Positions 1-9,825 of a DNA stretch of 64,000 bases are shown piece after piece. The notes under the pieces were generated by a model, which saw only the letters and a program-made list of their open reading frames with translations, was not told where the DNA came from and made no database searches. The first letter of the stretch is position 1. Each line of letters opens with the position of its first letter. The stretch lies in assembly GCF_963678635.1 (NCBI RefSeq), contig NW_026971466.1, forward strand, positions 25,106 to 89,105. Reading direction: 5' to 3'. The DNA comes from Symsagittifera roscoffensis. Taxonomy: Eukaryota > Xenacoelomorpha > Acoela > Convolutidae. Position numbers and translations under genes: made by a program.

Positions 1-1127
1 ACATATATTACTTCTAATTTTAAAAATTTTAAGTATTCAGTTTTGAGCGATAAATTTTTGCGGTAGCAGCTGAATAATAAAATTCTCTAGATTCAATATA
101 GTATCAATTTTGGACAAATTTGAATTCGGAGAGCCCAACCTGCATAGCTTATTAAAATAGAACTATACTGAGCAAGTGTTAGACTGCTTAGAAAAGTTAG
201 ACTGTTCAGAAACGATCACGCGAAATGTACAATCCTTCTGTCAAAAATTGAAATAAAAACGGTTGTCAGCTAGCTATCATAGTTCGTAGTTGATATTACT
301 CAATTATGTTTTATTGATTATAGTTTTTGCACAATAAATTTCTTGTGGATTATTCAACTTTCGATGTTTGAAAATTTTACGACGAGGGTCTACGAAAAAA
401 AGTTAAAACCAAAGAAAACTTCAGCAGCGTTTGAAAATGACAGAAAGCTATTTTTGTGGAAGATTATGTTTAAACATATAAACAGTAATGTGTTACTAAT
501 TTTAACTTTATTTTCATTAAACAATTTTGGGTAGGTCATGCTCTTATATATATCGTGATGATGTTTTTTTGGCTTTTTCAAGAAAATCTTCAAAAATGCT
601 CAAGCCTCAATTTTATTTTTTCACGGTTTTTCTTCTCTTACCTTTTTTAGTTCAGTTTAATTACTGTTTCTTTTTCCTTTTCGCTCCACCTCACGAAAGC
701 TTCAGTTATATGGTGTAACTAGGGGTTAAGTGTAAAAACCAAATATTGTCGTCATGACCTATTAAGTCCAACCTGGAATAATTAATTTTGGTGACAGTCG
801 GACAAAACGAGATGAAATTATATTCATAAAATTTCACAGCTAGAGGGAAAAGATTATTTCCAACTGACTAATGGCTTGACTCTTCTCAACTTTCTCGGTT
901 CGAAGTTTTATGTCTGATCATCAGTGAAACTAAATTACCACGGATTGTTTTTGCTCAATTTTTGTAAGGATCACCTATCAATAAATTGAGATCCTCATCG
1001 GATGGTCTTTTTAATCTTATGCATGCTTTTCAAAATTAATAAATGCCAAGCTTGTTATTTTATGCAAACAAAACAGCGGTCAAACTACTTGCTTTTGACC
1101 AACTCTAAACTTGTAATAACAAGAAAT
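1..1127. repeat. First copy of a ~1.3-kb duplicated host segment (left part)
   Basis: This stretch matches 30,093-31,229 almost base for base. The second copy has about ten extra bases near 30,820 and scattered substitutions. The segment resumes at 25,624-25,781, after the LTR element. The window edge cuts this copy, so its true left end is unknown. The only ORF of interest is the small one starting at 1002; the other open frames lack ATG starts. Confidence 0.9.
1002..1127 (+). pseudogene. 5' part of a small ORF, split by the LTR element
   Basis: This is an ATG-initiated frame with a hydrophobic, cysteine-containing N-terminus (MVFLILCMLFK...). It runs into the LTR element after about 42 codons and picks up again in the same order at 25,624-25,756. 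The uninterrupted version is at 31,104-31,361. The retrotransposon insertion therefore disrupts this frame. Whether the ORF is a real gene is uncertain; I do not recognise the protein. Confidence 0.4.
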
Positions 1128-1328
1128 TGTAACATTCGCCCGGAAGATACATATCGACGGATAACAAAACTAAGTCTTAAGACGACTGGCTAACGTCTAA
1201 ACAGAGCTTTGCATGCTTTTCACCGTCTCTACCAAGCCAGTACTTTTCGGTGGTCTTTCTAACATCGGGTCGACAAAAACGTTACTGTTCTCCGGCTTCG
1301 ACCAGAACGCTCAAATTAACTTAATTAC

Positions 1329-1336
1329 ATGCAAAT
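1329..1336. promoter_or_regulatory. POU-type octamer (ATGCAAAT) in the LTR
   Basis: Exact ATGCAAAT, kept in the other LTR. It matches the classical octamer bound by POU factors. A role here is inference; one 8-mer can occur by chance. Confidence 0.25.
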
Positions 1337-1594
1337 AGTGAGCTCATGGCTGGGTCTCAGTATCCCCAGACCACGAGGTCACTCCTAAAAACAGGGTTAC
1401 TACTTATTATATTACTATTGTTTTTGTTCAGTTGATAAAAATCATCATCTCCATCGAAGATGGATCAACCCTTTCCCCCAACTCCTAGCTTCTCATCCTT
1501 ATCAAAATGAATCTAGATATTAATTAAATTCAAGTCAGGACATGACAGGAAGCTAAAAGTTTATGCAACAAGATAAAATTTATAGTTCCTTTAC

Positions 1595-1726
1595 CCTTCC
1601 GGATTGACGAATCCGTTGAATCAAGCTCGTTAATCTTGATTTCCTCCTAATCCGGAAGGCTGTCTCTTACCCTTCACCGTTGTTCGCAACGGCCTTGCAA
1701 CTATTGTAGCAGCACAATAGTTGCAA
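1595..1726. other. Cluster of three stem-loops in the 3' LTR
   Basis: CCTTCCGGATT (1595-1605) pairs with AATCCGGAAGG (1649-1659), an 11-bp perfect inverted repeat. CCGTTG-TTCG-CAACGG (1677-1692) is a 6-bp stem with a TTCG loop. TTGCAACTATTGT (1695-1707) pairs perfectly with ACAATAGTTGCAA (1714-1726) around a 6-nt loop. All three are preserved in the other LTR, so they would be present in the R/U5 part of the RNA. Their function is unknown. Confidence 0.8.
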
Positions 1727-1868
1727 CTCGGAACGTCCTCTGCTATTCCTGCAATCTGCTGCTGTTTTTCAATCACGATTATCGCTGTTATCGTGAGCGC
1801 AACTAATGTTGTTGTGTTTTCTCTCTCGTTTTTTGTTAAAATGGCCGTTTCAGCATTTCTCAGAAATG

Positions 1869-1876
1869 TGACGTCA
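1869..1876. promoter_or_regulatory. CRE/ATF site (TGACGTCA) in U3
   Basis: Perfect 8-bp palindrome about 170 nt from the transcriptional 5' end of the LTR, hence in U3. It is conserved at 25,446-25,453. CREB/ATF binding to such sites is established; its use in this element is inferred. Confidence 0.4.
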
Positions 1877-2046
1877 TCATTCGAATTTTTGAAATTTTAA
1901 AATACTAGAATATTCCAGCCCTCACCGTCTGGCCAAACGTTCCAATAACGCTCTTAGTTCTTAAAAATCACCAATCCGGAAGGCTTACTGCTAAAATTCC
2001 GAATTCTGCAGAGATTGCATTTTTCACATTCTGGTCGAATGTCACA

Positions 2047-2056
2047 TACTCCCCGG
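2047..2056 (-). promoter_or_regulatory. Polypurine tract of the giant element
   Basis: Directly before the 3' LTR on the minus strand lies CCGGGGAGTA, the expected position for plus-strand primer formation. The core GTCCGGGGAG recurs inside pol at four places (near 12,777, 15,254, 15,320 and 15,386). The flank also forms the palindrome CCGGAC-A-GTCCGG (2053-2065). Confidence 0.6.
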
Positions 2057-2865
2057 ACAGTCCGGTCAATGTCCTCATTGAATCGCGCAATGTTCGTAAA
2101 ATCGGCAAGTGTCATTGAACAGAATTTACAAAATGCACGAAATTATTTTTATCCACGTCACATCGACTCACTGCAGAATATAAATGGCATCATACTACAT
2201 CATTATAGTCTTCAAATTCTTTCATTAATCTGCACATTGAGGATATAACCTAAGATAAAACATATTTTCTGACTCCCAGTGTCAATGTCCCGATTAAAAC
2301 TTTTTCTCTTAGATTTAAAAGGTGTTGGCTTGCAGGACAGTCCTGCCAACCAACAAGCTAAAATTATCCTACTATGCTTCTTCCCTTCGGAAATCTTGCT
2401 TGTTATTGTCCTGAATATTAAAACTAAGAAATTTTGTGGTTAGAAAAAACAATGAAACAATCTCCCTCTTCGAGAGATTACTCAAGCCTTCCACGTCACC
2501 ACAAAGTGATCAGTCTTCCTAAGTGATTAAAAACAATCATGCAGGCTGGAATATTTAAATATACTCTTCCCTCAAGCCTTTCTAAATAAATAATAAGTGA
2601 GTGTCTCTAAAGCCACTTCTGCTAAAATCAAAATGCAAATTTACAAATGCAACAATTTCAAAACTCAACTAAATGTTTCAGTTTTCAATTACAACTTGGT
2701 TGCTTGGTTTCTCACTTGAGTTTTTCACACACATAAAACAATTCTGAGTTTTAACTTTTCTTTATCACTCCTTTGTTCTCTTCTTTTTTCGTCGTTTAGA
2801 AGTTCTAAAACTTCTAAATTCTTCTAATTTTCTTTCTTGTTGCCTCTTGTTTTCTCGACCATTCA
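2057..2865 (-). other. 3' noncoding region of the giant element
   Basis: There is no credible ORF between the last extra ORF and the polypurine tract. It contains the palindrome GCAGGAC-A-GTCCTGC (2332-2346), flanked by GTTGG/CCAAC, which shares the GGACAGTCC core with the site at 2054 and another at 11,991. The rest is AT-rich and featureless. Confidence 0.6.
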
Positions 2866-4005
2866 TCAATGTTCCATTTCTTCCTCCTGTGATACTGACT
2901 CCGCACTTTCGGTTTCCGTGTCTTGTAGCACATCGTTGGCTATCCTGACGCTGTTGGAAGCCGTCCTCCAACACTTCTGCTCTTCTACCCTCTGTTTACA
3001 GCAAGGTAGGGGATCCACGTTGGATTCTCTGTTTCTGCAGAAACTGTTGTGGAGACACAACGTCACGTTTCTCTCCAAATCTTCTTTCAGCATCTCTGCC
3101 TTCTCATTTCCACTACGCCCACTCGTCCTGGAAATTCTTTTCACGGCGGTGGTCACTGCATTCCGATGAGTCACGAAAGCTCGCTTGAAAGCTCCTGCCC
3201 CAATGTCCAGCTGATATTCACTGTACACTCTGCCATGCTTCGACATATGCTTTTTCGCATACTCGTACAACCATGCAGTCATGTTAGCTCTAAACCATGG
3301 CATCAATCGTTTTCTCGCCCATATCTTCTTCACTTCCATCGGAATGTTTAGAACTTTGCACATTGTCTCAAAAAGATGTAAATCTTTTAGACAATCTAAT
3401 TTCCGCAATTGTTCTCTCGTCGGCGCCTCCTGTCTATTATTTTCTCTCACATGAGCTTCCAGCCATCGTATCGCCATCATAACTCCCACTATCACTATTG
3501 TTACGGGCTGTGATGAATCTGGTAAACCCATGGAGAGCAGCTCTCCAGAGTCCCAGATCAACATCAGATTACTACGCTTGGGATACCACCAGGTCTGCAG
3601 CAAGCAGTGGCAAGGAAACTCGTCATGCGTCAACATAATGCTCCTCCAATTACGTTTTCCCGAAGCTTCCAGCAATGGTTCCACTTCCATCATCACTCGG
3701 TGGATTTCATCATTCTCATCTACTGCATTGTAATCTGTGACAGTTGATCCTCTCTGTTTCTGTTTTTCGAAGTCACTGAAGTTCCCGCTCACATATCCCA
3801 TGAACTTCTTTCCTATTATTGACTCCAACTCTTCTTTGGTTCTCTCTGGAATTGCTGAGAACATCTTACATAGTAACTCGTAAGACTTTTCAGACATTCT
3901 CGCCAATCTCACACACTTCGGCACTGAGAAGGCTTGATCCACAATCGTTCTTGTACTCTTCACGTCCACAGCTACGAAATGTACAGGATACCTGCTCTTG
4001 CACAT
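2866..4005 (-). CDS. Extra ORF F of the giant element, unknown protein (379 aa)
   Basis: This is the last ORF before the 3' noncoding region, starting at an ATG at 4005. It lies in the same frame as the upstream ORF ending at 4018, with one UAA and four codons between them, so it may be either a reinitiated protein or the C-terminal part of a readthrough product. The predicted protein is soluble-looking: it has a short hydrophobic stretch near the middle (PVTIVIVGVMMAIRW), a basic lysine/arginine-rich segment, a cysteine-containing stretch (CLHNSFC...CC) and a strongly acidic C-terminus. There is no signal peptide or convincing membrane anchor, so it does not look like a retroviral envelope. 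I recognise no family. Gene status is supported by length, position in the colinear ORF series and base composition matching its neighbours. Confidence 0.7.
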   Translation of the reverse strand: MCKSRYPVHFVAVDVKSTRTIVDQAFSVPKCVRLARMSEKSYELLCKMFSAIPERTKEELESIIGKKFMGYVSGNFSDFEKQKQRGSTVTDYNAVDENDEIHRVMMEVEPLLEASGKRNWRSIMLTHDEFPCHCLLQTWWYPKRSNLMLIWDSGELLSMGLPDSSQPVTIVIVGVMMAIRWLEAHVRENNRQEAPTREQLRKLDCLKDLHLFETMCKVLNIPMEVKKIWARKRLMPWFRANMTAWLYEYAKKHMSKHGRVYSEYQLDIGAGAFKRAFVTHRNAVTTAVKRISRTSGRSGNEKAEMLKEDLERNVTLCLHNSFCRNRESNVDPLPCCKQRVEEQKCWRTASNSVRIANDVLQDTETESAESVSQEEEMEH

Positions 4006-4017
4006 TGGAGCTAACGT

Positions 4018-5340
4018 TTAACCCACCAAATATCGTGCGCCTGATGGTCTACAATAAGTTTCGCTGTGTCTGATGTTCATTTCTGTCTCGATTGCTTCCC
4101 TCCATTTTCCTATATATTTCTGCTCAGTCTGCAGAACTCCTGGAAATACTTCTACGCTGATGGCTGTGACCATCTCATGTTTCTGTTCTAGATTCAATAG
4201 TGACTCTAAAGAACCAAACATGCTGTAGAATCCTAGTGCAGTCACTAGATTCACATCGGTTCCTCCATGGCAATCTGCTATCAGTTCCGTCTCCGTTCTT
4301 GCTTTCATCACTACATTTCCAAACAATACTGTCAATTGCTTGTGTTGTTTCTCCAGGGTTTTCACACAGTCTAGACCTCCACAAACATGACCCTCCAGTC
4401 CACAGACTTCCGCCAGACAGCTACCAGGTTTGACCCAGTCTTCTGGTCCCCAGCCAGGCAACTCCACTTTATCTTCTCCGTTGCTCTTAGAGGCTGTTAT
4501 CATCACATTATATATGATGTTGAGGTCACGCAGGTTACAGTCTGCATTCAGTTCCCTCTGTACGTCTTGTGTCGCCCGTAATATTGAGTCAGCGTTGGGA
4601 CTAGGACACCATGATGGCCTCATCAACTCCCACACTGCCATCAAACTCGTTCTCAGTAATTCATCTGAGAATCCCAACCCAAACTCCACTATCTTGTCGG
4701 ATTTTGGTACTGAAGGTGCAGTCACCTCTTCTTCCAAGACCAATCCCAGTTTGGCCTGTGGATTGTTAACGCTCTTAATCGTTACAATTCTGGACGTCCA
4801 GAATCTTAGTAACACCGCCTGCTCATAATCAAAGAAGCAATCGCGTATGTCTTCACTCAGGAAAGGATTGTACGCTATCCCTATGATCCCGGATACGTAG
4901 CTATATGACTTCTTCTTGATCGGTCCACAGTATTCACTGGATCTCGGCAATGCTCCCATAGATTCTTTAGTGAGTCTCAACTCCTTGTTTGAGAATCTCC
5001 TGATCTCGCCTATCTTTTTCATGGGTTCCAATTCTTCAGGTTCTTTCATGTTTACCCTCATCGGTTTACTTTGCTGCATATCCAGCATTGCTAGTAAGAA
5101 CAAGGCTTTCGCTCGCTCATCGCCTTCCCTCAACATTTTAACACAGGTGTTTAATACAGGTACTGAAATCTGCTCTATCAGGAATCGAATGAAACAGAGA
5201 GCGTCTCTCCGCTTCGCACACGCTACTGCTGCTCCCTCCTGGACTATCAGATCCCTCAGATTTGTCATAAGGAAAACTTTCTCCTCCTTTGATCTCTTCC
5301 TTTCTTCTGAATCATATTCTTCGCGAGTCAGTCCCATCAT
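4018..5340 (-). CDS. Extra ORF E of the giant element, unknown protein (440 aa)
   Basis: Starts with ATG-ATG at 5340, 29 nt inside the end of the preceding ORF, in a frame shifted by one. This stop/start overlap resembles coupled termination-reinitiation in compact viral genomes. The protein opens with a charged segment (EERKRSKEEK), then is mixed alpha-helical in appearance, with cysteine-rich patches (CGLEGHVCGGLDC) in the second half. There is no signal peptide or long hydrophobic segment. It ends in UAA at 4018-4020 and the frame stays open afterwards into ORF F. No family recognised. A structural or RNA-binding role in a particle is possible but only a guess from context. Confidence 0.7.
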   Translation of the reverse strand: MMGLTREEYDSEERKRSKEEKVFLMTNLRDLIVQEGAAVACAKRRDALCFIRFLIEQISVPVLNTCVKMLREGDERAKALFLLAMLDMQQSKPMRVNMKEPEELEPMKKIGEIRRFSNKELRLTKESMGALPRSSEYCGPIKKKSYSYVSGIIGIAYNPFLSEDIRDCFFDYEQAVLLRFWTSRIVTIKSVNNPQAKLGLVLEEEVTAPSVPKSDKIVEFGLGFSDELLRTSLMAVWELMRPSWCPSPNADSILRATQDVQRELNADCNLRDLNIIYNVMITASKSNGEDKVELPGWGPEDWVKPGSCLAEVCGLEGHVCGGLDCVKTLEKQHKQLTVLFGNVVMKARTETELIADCHGGTDVNLVTALGFYSMFGSLESLLNLEQKHEMVTAISVEVFPGVLQTEQKYIGKWREAIETEMNIRHSETYCRPSGARYLVG

Positions 5341-8300
5341 GTATTCTTGGCTTAGTCCTCATTTCCTCTTCGAAATACCTCAATACTACTGCTTTCCATG
5401 GAAGGCTCACTAACTGCTCGATCGTTTCCGCCTGTATGTCAGACGATGCCAAAGTTCCATACGCCTTCTGCTTGAGGGTGGTGCCTTGCAACATCATTTC
5501 CAGATAACCCTCCATGGCTTTTTCGTCTTCCAGGGCCATTACATACCCTCTAGCCGAGTTTCGGTATTCCAACATCTCCATGTATCCACCAGTGGGTTCA
5601 TCTATCGACACAGTCTCCGACACTGTTAGTCGGTTGTATTCCACTGGTGTTAGTTGTCCTGCAACACTTCCCTTTCCATGATTCATGGGAGATGGCTTGA
5701 AGTCCCTCATTTTGCTCTCTCCACATTGGCTGAGTATTTCCATTTCTAAGGTTGCTCCAGTCAGAGTGCGGTCACTCCTTTTGGATTTATAACCTGTTGA
5801 CTTTATCCCCGCCATGAGAATGGGTGGCACCATCGCTATATCGGTTAATATTCTATCTGTGCCAGACAATTGATAATCACCTTGTCCCAAATCCATGACT
5901 TCCTCGACTCGTTTTCTTTTCGCTGAGTTACCAGCTTTTACCGATATTTCTGAATCCACTTTCGTCTTCCCAATTCTCCTCGGCATCACTCTGCTGCCTA
6001 ACTTCATTTTCATCGCATTGATCTTATCAATCACCGTTTTCGATCGCATCGTCCCTCTCCTGGTTCTTGACAGGTACACCACCTCTCCTTCATCGTCCTG
6101 CGGTGTCATCTTGATGGGAGAATTCGCTTCACTCTCATCAGTGGCTGAGTCGATCAATAACTCACTCAGTCTCCCTTCACACTCATCAAGCTTGTCAAGT
6201 ACTTCTCTCATCAAGGGTTGATTGAGACCTGTTTTGAGGATGGACTGGGTCCCATAGCTCTGAATCACGGTCCAGACTTCTTCCATAAATGCCACTCTGT
6301 CCAGCTTACATCCCGTCCTACTCTCGTGGTCTCGGTGATGTACTTCCCATTCCTCTTCGGGCAGCGTTCCCAAGAAAGGTACTCTGGTTGAGGCCTCTAT
6401 TCTTCTCCTCCGAGGTGATTCCATGACGATTCTCTGGTCGTTTTTTCTTGAATTGCCAGGAGAGCTGCTCTCCGGCAAATTCCGTTTCATTTCCTCAAAG
6501 GCTGACGGAGGTTCCAGTGTCGAGATGCCTTCATCCGCTGGCTCAGTCGTTTCCAACGTGTCTGCATTATTCTCAAGATCACTGAAGATATTGAAATCCA
6601 GGCTGGATGTTCCTCCTGTCGATGCCCTGTCGTCTTCCCCACCAGCTTGATCTTGTTGCATGGGTTCTTCAGTCTGACGGCTTCCACCCTGTCCGTCATC
6701 TCCTTCTGACTTATCCTTGTTCGAGCTCGATGGTCCTTGTTCGTCATTGTCGGCTTCTTCCTGGAATCTCGGTATGAGCAATGTACCGGCCGATTTATCT
6801 TCCTCTTCTCCATGGACCACTTTGACTTCTTCACAGCCGAAGGGTGCTAGGAAGGTTCTCGTCTGCAATATTCCTCCCACTTTCATCTCCTTTTTCACAC
6901 TGGTCAGGATTAATGAGGCTTCAGGCAATTCTGTCCTGCCTCTCATTCTCATCGGAGCTAAGCCTAGTCCTTTCCATTCCTCATCAAATCTTCCAGGCTT
7001 GGAAGTAGCGGCGTTGCTTATTCGCCTTCTCGTCGCTTGATCCGTGTATGCAAATCGTGTGTACTGTAACACGGCGGCATTTCTCCCTACGAAGTATGGA
7101 TCCATCGTTCCCACGAAATTCCCTATTCTCCTTTCATTGGTTTCGAATGCTCTCAACCTAGGAGTTTGTACCACGGAGACTGCTCCGAGCAACATCCTTC
7201 TTATTATAGGGAATTCAGGGATTGCCTCCGGTAGCTTCTTGTAATCGCCCCAGTCCTTCGTTTCTTCTCTCACCTTGTGGTATGCTGCAGTGAGACGAGG
7301 CACTCTGGTTATTTCACCATTCGTTTTGTCATAGGGTCTCAGATTCCAAAGCTTTGGAAACACCTCGATGTGTCCTCTTTCTACTTCTCCCATGCGGTCA
7401 CGGAAGTGATCGTCAAAATTGATGATCGTCATTTCTGGCTCTGATATCTTCGCAAACAACAGATCTTCACTCATGAGTTCCCGCAATGTGTTCTGCTCAC
7501 ACCAGTTCAGTGTACTACCGTCCACTGCCGATATGAGGTTCAGGTGCAGCACCGACCTCCTATATGCTTCCACTTTAACGTCAGGGAACGCAAACGTGAC
7601 TGCTGGTCCATAGATCACTGTCACGAACTCCGTGACTCCTCTGATCAGCGCCAAGGGATCGGTTCTCATAGCTAAGCTCAAATCCGTTAATAGCGGCATG
7701 CCTCCAACATGTCGTCTAACATCTTCCTCTCTTTCAATTGTCTCGTCTTCTCCGGTTCCAAAGCGATTTTGCTGCAAGAGATAATGGATAAGAGTGTGTC
7801 TCAGGTCTCTTATTTTGTTCCACGAGTCCGTGGATTTCTTCATATCCAGATTCCTCACTCTCTCTTTCATCTGCTCTGGACAACGTGCCAGGTTCATTAG
7901 TCCTCCCAAGTTTCCGTGGGTTATTGCGATCAATGTCAGAAGTCCGTCTAGTCGCAGGTTCTGTATTCCATCCGTAAGCAGTATCGCCGGTCCTTTCACG
8001 AAACTCTCCGCTCCGAATGTCACGAACAAGGCTATTAATTCCACTATCGATACTCTCACTACTGCTTGGAGGAATTCTTTTATCAAATAGTGCGAGACTT
8101 TCGGGTAAACTTTTGCCAAGAAGGACGCGGTCCATCCGGCTCCCAACCCTTCTAGCATGCTGTCTGTCCTTTCAAATCCCTCCTGTCCCTTCACTTCCTG
8201 AGTCCAGAAGGTTTCCAGAGTAATCTGACACATTCTGTTCACAAACTCAGCGGTCTTTTCTCCGGCATTTTCCGCCAGGTTCACCTCCTTCAACAAGTAG

Positions 8301-8878
8301 GCATGTATCTTCGTGATCATTACGGGGCCTTGCTGAAAAGCATCTGCACCCAATGCCGCTACTCTAGGATTCAGGTGTAGCCACTGGTTGGCTTCCGGTT
8401 TGGTTCTCAGAACCATCGCCTCCAGATGAGCTCTCGTCTCTAGTGAATTTTTTCTTCTTGTGTCTTCACTCACCACTTCCATTGCTCGGAACCATAAGTC
8501 GTTGGAAATTGCCGTGATCACTCGATGGTCGTCGTCTATTCCCGGTTTCAGTTTGAGTTGCCGACTGAAGTTGGACAGTTCCAACCCCAGCACTTCGTCC
8601 AACATTAACATGTGTAGCGCGTGGTCCTTGAATCCTCTCATCGCGTTTGAGATATCTGACCATACTGCAGGCAGTTCAGCCTTAAGTGGCCTCAGGTTCT
8701 CCAATTCTATCATGCGATTCGGGGCCGATATGATCACATCATATTTTCCTTCCGAAAGTAAGGCTACCATTGCATACACAAACTTCAGTCCATCCGGGAG
8801 ATGTGCATATCCCGGAGACAACGCGAATACTACTCTCAACGCCACTTTATTGAATGACCCCTCCTTCGTCGCATCCAC
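5312..8878 (-). CDS. Extra ORF D of the giant element, large unknown protein (~1188 codons)
   Basis: This is the largest of the post-integrase ORFs. The open frame begins at a GTG at 8878 and the first ATG comes some 35 codons later, after sequence that already looks protein-like (VVFALSPGYAHLPDG...). I therefore think it is the continuation of ORF C through a -1 shift or break near 8,860-8,880. The first ~650 residues look folded and helical with hydrophobic helices but no clear transmembrane segment. They are followed by an acidic, serine/glutamine-rich, probably disordered stretch (about residues 670-900) and a shorter folded C-terminal part. No nuclease, helicase, polymerase or protease motif was recognised. 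With ORF C it would make a protein of roughly 1500 residues. Unusual for an LTR element. Confidence 0.7.
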   Translation of the reverse strand: MDATKEGSFNKVALRVVFALSPGYAHLPDGLKFVYAMVALLSEGKYDVIISAPNRMIELENLRPLKAELPAVWSDISNAMRGFKDHALHMLMLDEVLGLELSNFSRQLKLKPGIDDDHRVITAISNDLWFRAMEVVSEDTRRKNSLETRAHLEAMVLRTKPEANQWLHLNPRVAALGADAFQQGPVMITKIHAYLLKEVNLAENAGEKTAEFVNRMCQITLETFWTQEVKGQEGFERTDSMLEGLGAGWTASFLAKVYPKVSHYLIKEFLQAVVRVSIVELIALFVTFGAESFVKGPAILLTDGIQNLRLDGLLTLIAITHGNLGGLMNLARCPEQMKERVRNLDMKKSTDSWNKIRDLRHTLIHYLLQQNRFGTGEDETIEREEDVRRHVGGMPLLTDLSLAMRTDPLALIRGVTEFVTVIYGPAVTFAFPDVKVEAYRRSVLHLNLISAVDGSTLNWCEQNTLRELMSEDLLFAKISEPEMTIINFDDHFRDRMGEVERGHIEVFPKLWNLRPYDKTNGEITRVPRLTAAYHKVREETKDWGDYKKLPEAIPEFPIIRRMLLGAVSVVQTPRLRAFETNERRIGNFVGTMDPYFVGRNAAVLQYTRFAYTDQATRRRISNAATSKPGRFDEEWKGLGLAPMRMRGRTELPEASLILTSVKKEMKVGGILQTRTFLAPFGCEEVKVVHGEEEDKSAGTLLIPRFQEEADNDEQGPSSSNKDKSEGDDGQGGSRQTEEPMQQDQAGGEDDRASTGGTSSLDFNIFSDLENNADTLETTEPADEGISTLEPPSAFEEMKRNLPESSSPGNSRKNDQRIVMESPRRRRIEASTRVPFLGTLPEEEWEVHHRDHESRTGCKLDRVAFMEEVWTVIQSYGTQSILKTGLNQPLMREVLDKLDECEGRLSELLIDSATDESEANSPIKMTPQDDEGEVVYLSRTRRGTMRSKTVIDKINAMKMKLGSRVMPRRIGKTKVDSEISVKAGNSAKRKRVEEVMDLGQGDYQLSGTDRILTDIAMVPPILMAGIKSTGYKSKRSDRTLTGATLEMEILSQCGESKMRDFKPSPMNHGKGSVAGQLTPVEYNRLTVSETVSIDEPTGGYMEMLEYRNSARGYVMALEDEKAMEGYLEMMLQGTTLKQKAYGTLASSDIQAETIEQLVSLPWKAVVLRYFEEEMRTKPRIHDGTDSRRI

Positions 8879-9825
8879 ACTTCACCCATCGACTCCAGGA
8901 TGTCTTTTATTGCTGGCCATACTGCGTTTTCTGCTGTTGCAGGATCTCTGAGCCTGCTCAGAAAACCTCTACTGTGTAGATGGTCATTGATGCCAGCAAA
9001 CACAATCGTAATTGGGTTCATTTCTGTCTGCCTTTGTACCCCTATAGCCAAATACACTGATTGCAATAGGTCTAGGTCAACCGCGGCCAACATTATGACG
9101 TCCGGCCAAAACAAAGACTTGGAGGTGTACACGAACTCTGAATTCGCTACTACCATGATTTTGGCCTTCCTCATCTCTGCTTTGTCATAGGCGGCGAAGA
9201 TGGTCTCATCTTTCTTTATCGCTGTCAACCCGCCATATCTCTGGGCATCACCATCTTGGTTCACTAGTTTTGGGTACACTCTCTCCTTCACATGACCAGG
9301 TGGTGTCGTCAGCTGCCTGAATATCTTCACGTGTTGTCCAATCGGTGCTCTCGCCGTCAGGAATCTTCCTGGTCTCTCTTCACGATTCCCCTCATCATGA
9401 TTCAATCTCACATCTTGCAACGGTCTCGCATTCACTGGTCCCATCGTGTTGTTAGAGGGCAGTCCCTCCAAATCAGCAAATCTCAAGGCCGTCGTGGAGC
9501 TGAAATTTATGCTAGCGGCTATCAACCAGTCTACGCCGGTTATCGAGTACAATTTGCTGACGGATAGCATCCCTCCATTCAACATCCTCCTTGCATCTTC
9601 GATGAAGCTTACTCTCTGCAGGTCCAGCTTCATTAGTTCGTCTTTGTATATATGCCAAGGAGATGGTATGGATCTCGACCACAACAATGAGCCTCTGCTC
9701 GGTCTTTCCTCTCGACTGGTACTCGTCGTCTCCGATCTAGTGTCCGATCTAGATGTGCCTGCTACTTCTTCGATTGGTTGGTTGACAGGTCCTATCCTTC
9801 TCCTAGGATGAATTGTTCTCCTCAT
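8836..9825 (-). CDS. Extra ORF C of the giant element, possibly SGNH-like and joined to ORF D (~329 aa)
   Basis: The first ATG (9825) lies 23 nt inside the end of ORF B, in a +1-shifted frame. The N-terminus is basic and low-complexity. The second half contains a hydrophobic strand followed by FAGINDHLHSRG, which resembles the block-III GxND motif of SGNH hydrolases, although no GDS serine motif is visible here. The frame runs out in an arginine-rich tail (MRRRRGHSIKWR) that looks out of register, while protein-like sequence resumes in the overlapping frame of ORF D. I read this as one gene cut by a frameshift at about 8,870. The alternative is a programmed -1 shift, but no canonical slippery heptamer is evident. 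Confidence 0.6.
   Translation of the reverse strand: MRRTIHPRRRIGPVNQPIEEVAGTSRSDTRSETTSTSREERPSRGSLLWSRSIPSPWHIYKDELMKLDLQRVSFIEDARRMLNGGMLSVSKLYSITGVDWLIAASINFSSTTALRFADLEGLPSNNTMGPVNARPLQDVRLNHDEGNREERPGRFLTARAPIGQHVKIFRQLTTPPGHVKERVYPKLVNQDGDAQRYGGLTAIKKDETIFAAYDKAEMRKAKIMVVANSEFVYTSKSLFWPDVIMLAAVDLDLLQSVYLAIGVQRQTEMNPITIVFAGINDHLHSRGFLSRLRDPATAENAVWPAIKDILESMGEVWMRRRRGHSIKWR

Larger units (their letters stand above)
1128..2046 (-). repeat. 3' LTR of the giant element
   Basis: Direct repeat of 24,706-25,623, TG...CA ends. It carries hairpins at 1595-1726, a perfect TGACGTCA at 1869-1876 and an ATGCAAAT octamer at 1329-1336. It differs from the other LTR at only about nine positions. Confidence 0.93.

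Noticed and set aside
343-718. Short ORFs in the duplicated host segment (also 30,435-30,810)
   Set aside because: Identical in both copies only because the duplication is recent; weak starts and no protein-like content.
2866-5340. Envelope-like glycoprotein among the extra ORFs
   Set aside because: No signal peptide, membrane anchor or cleavage site is visible in ORFs E or F; the hydrophobic patch in F is too short.
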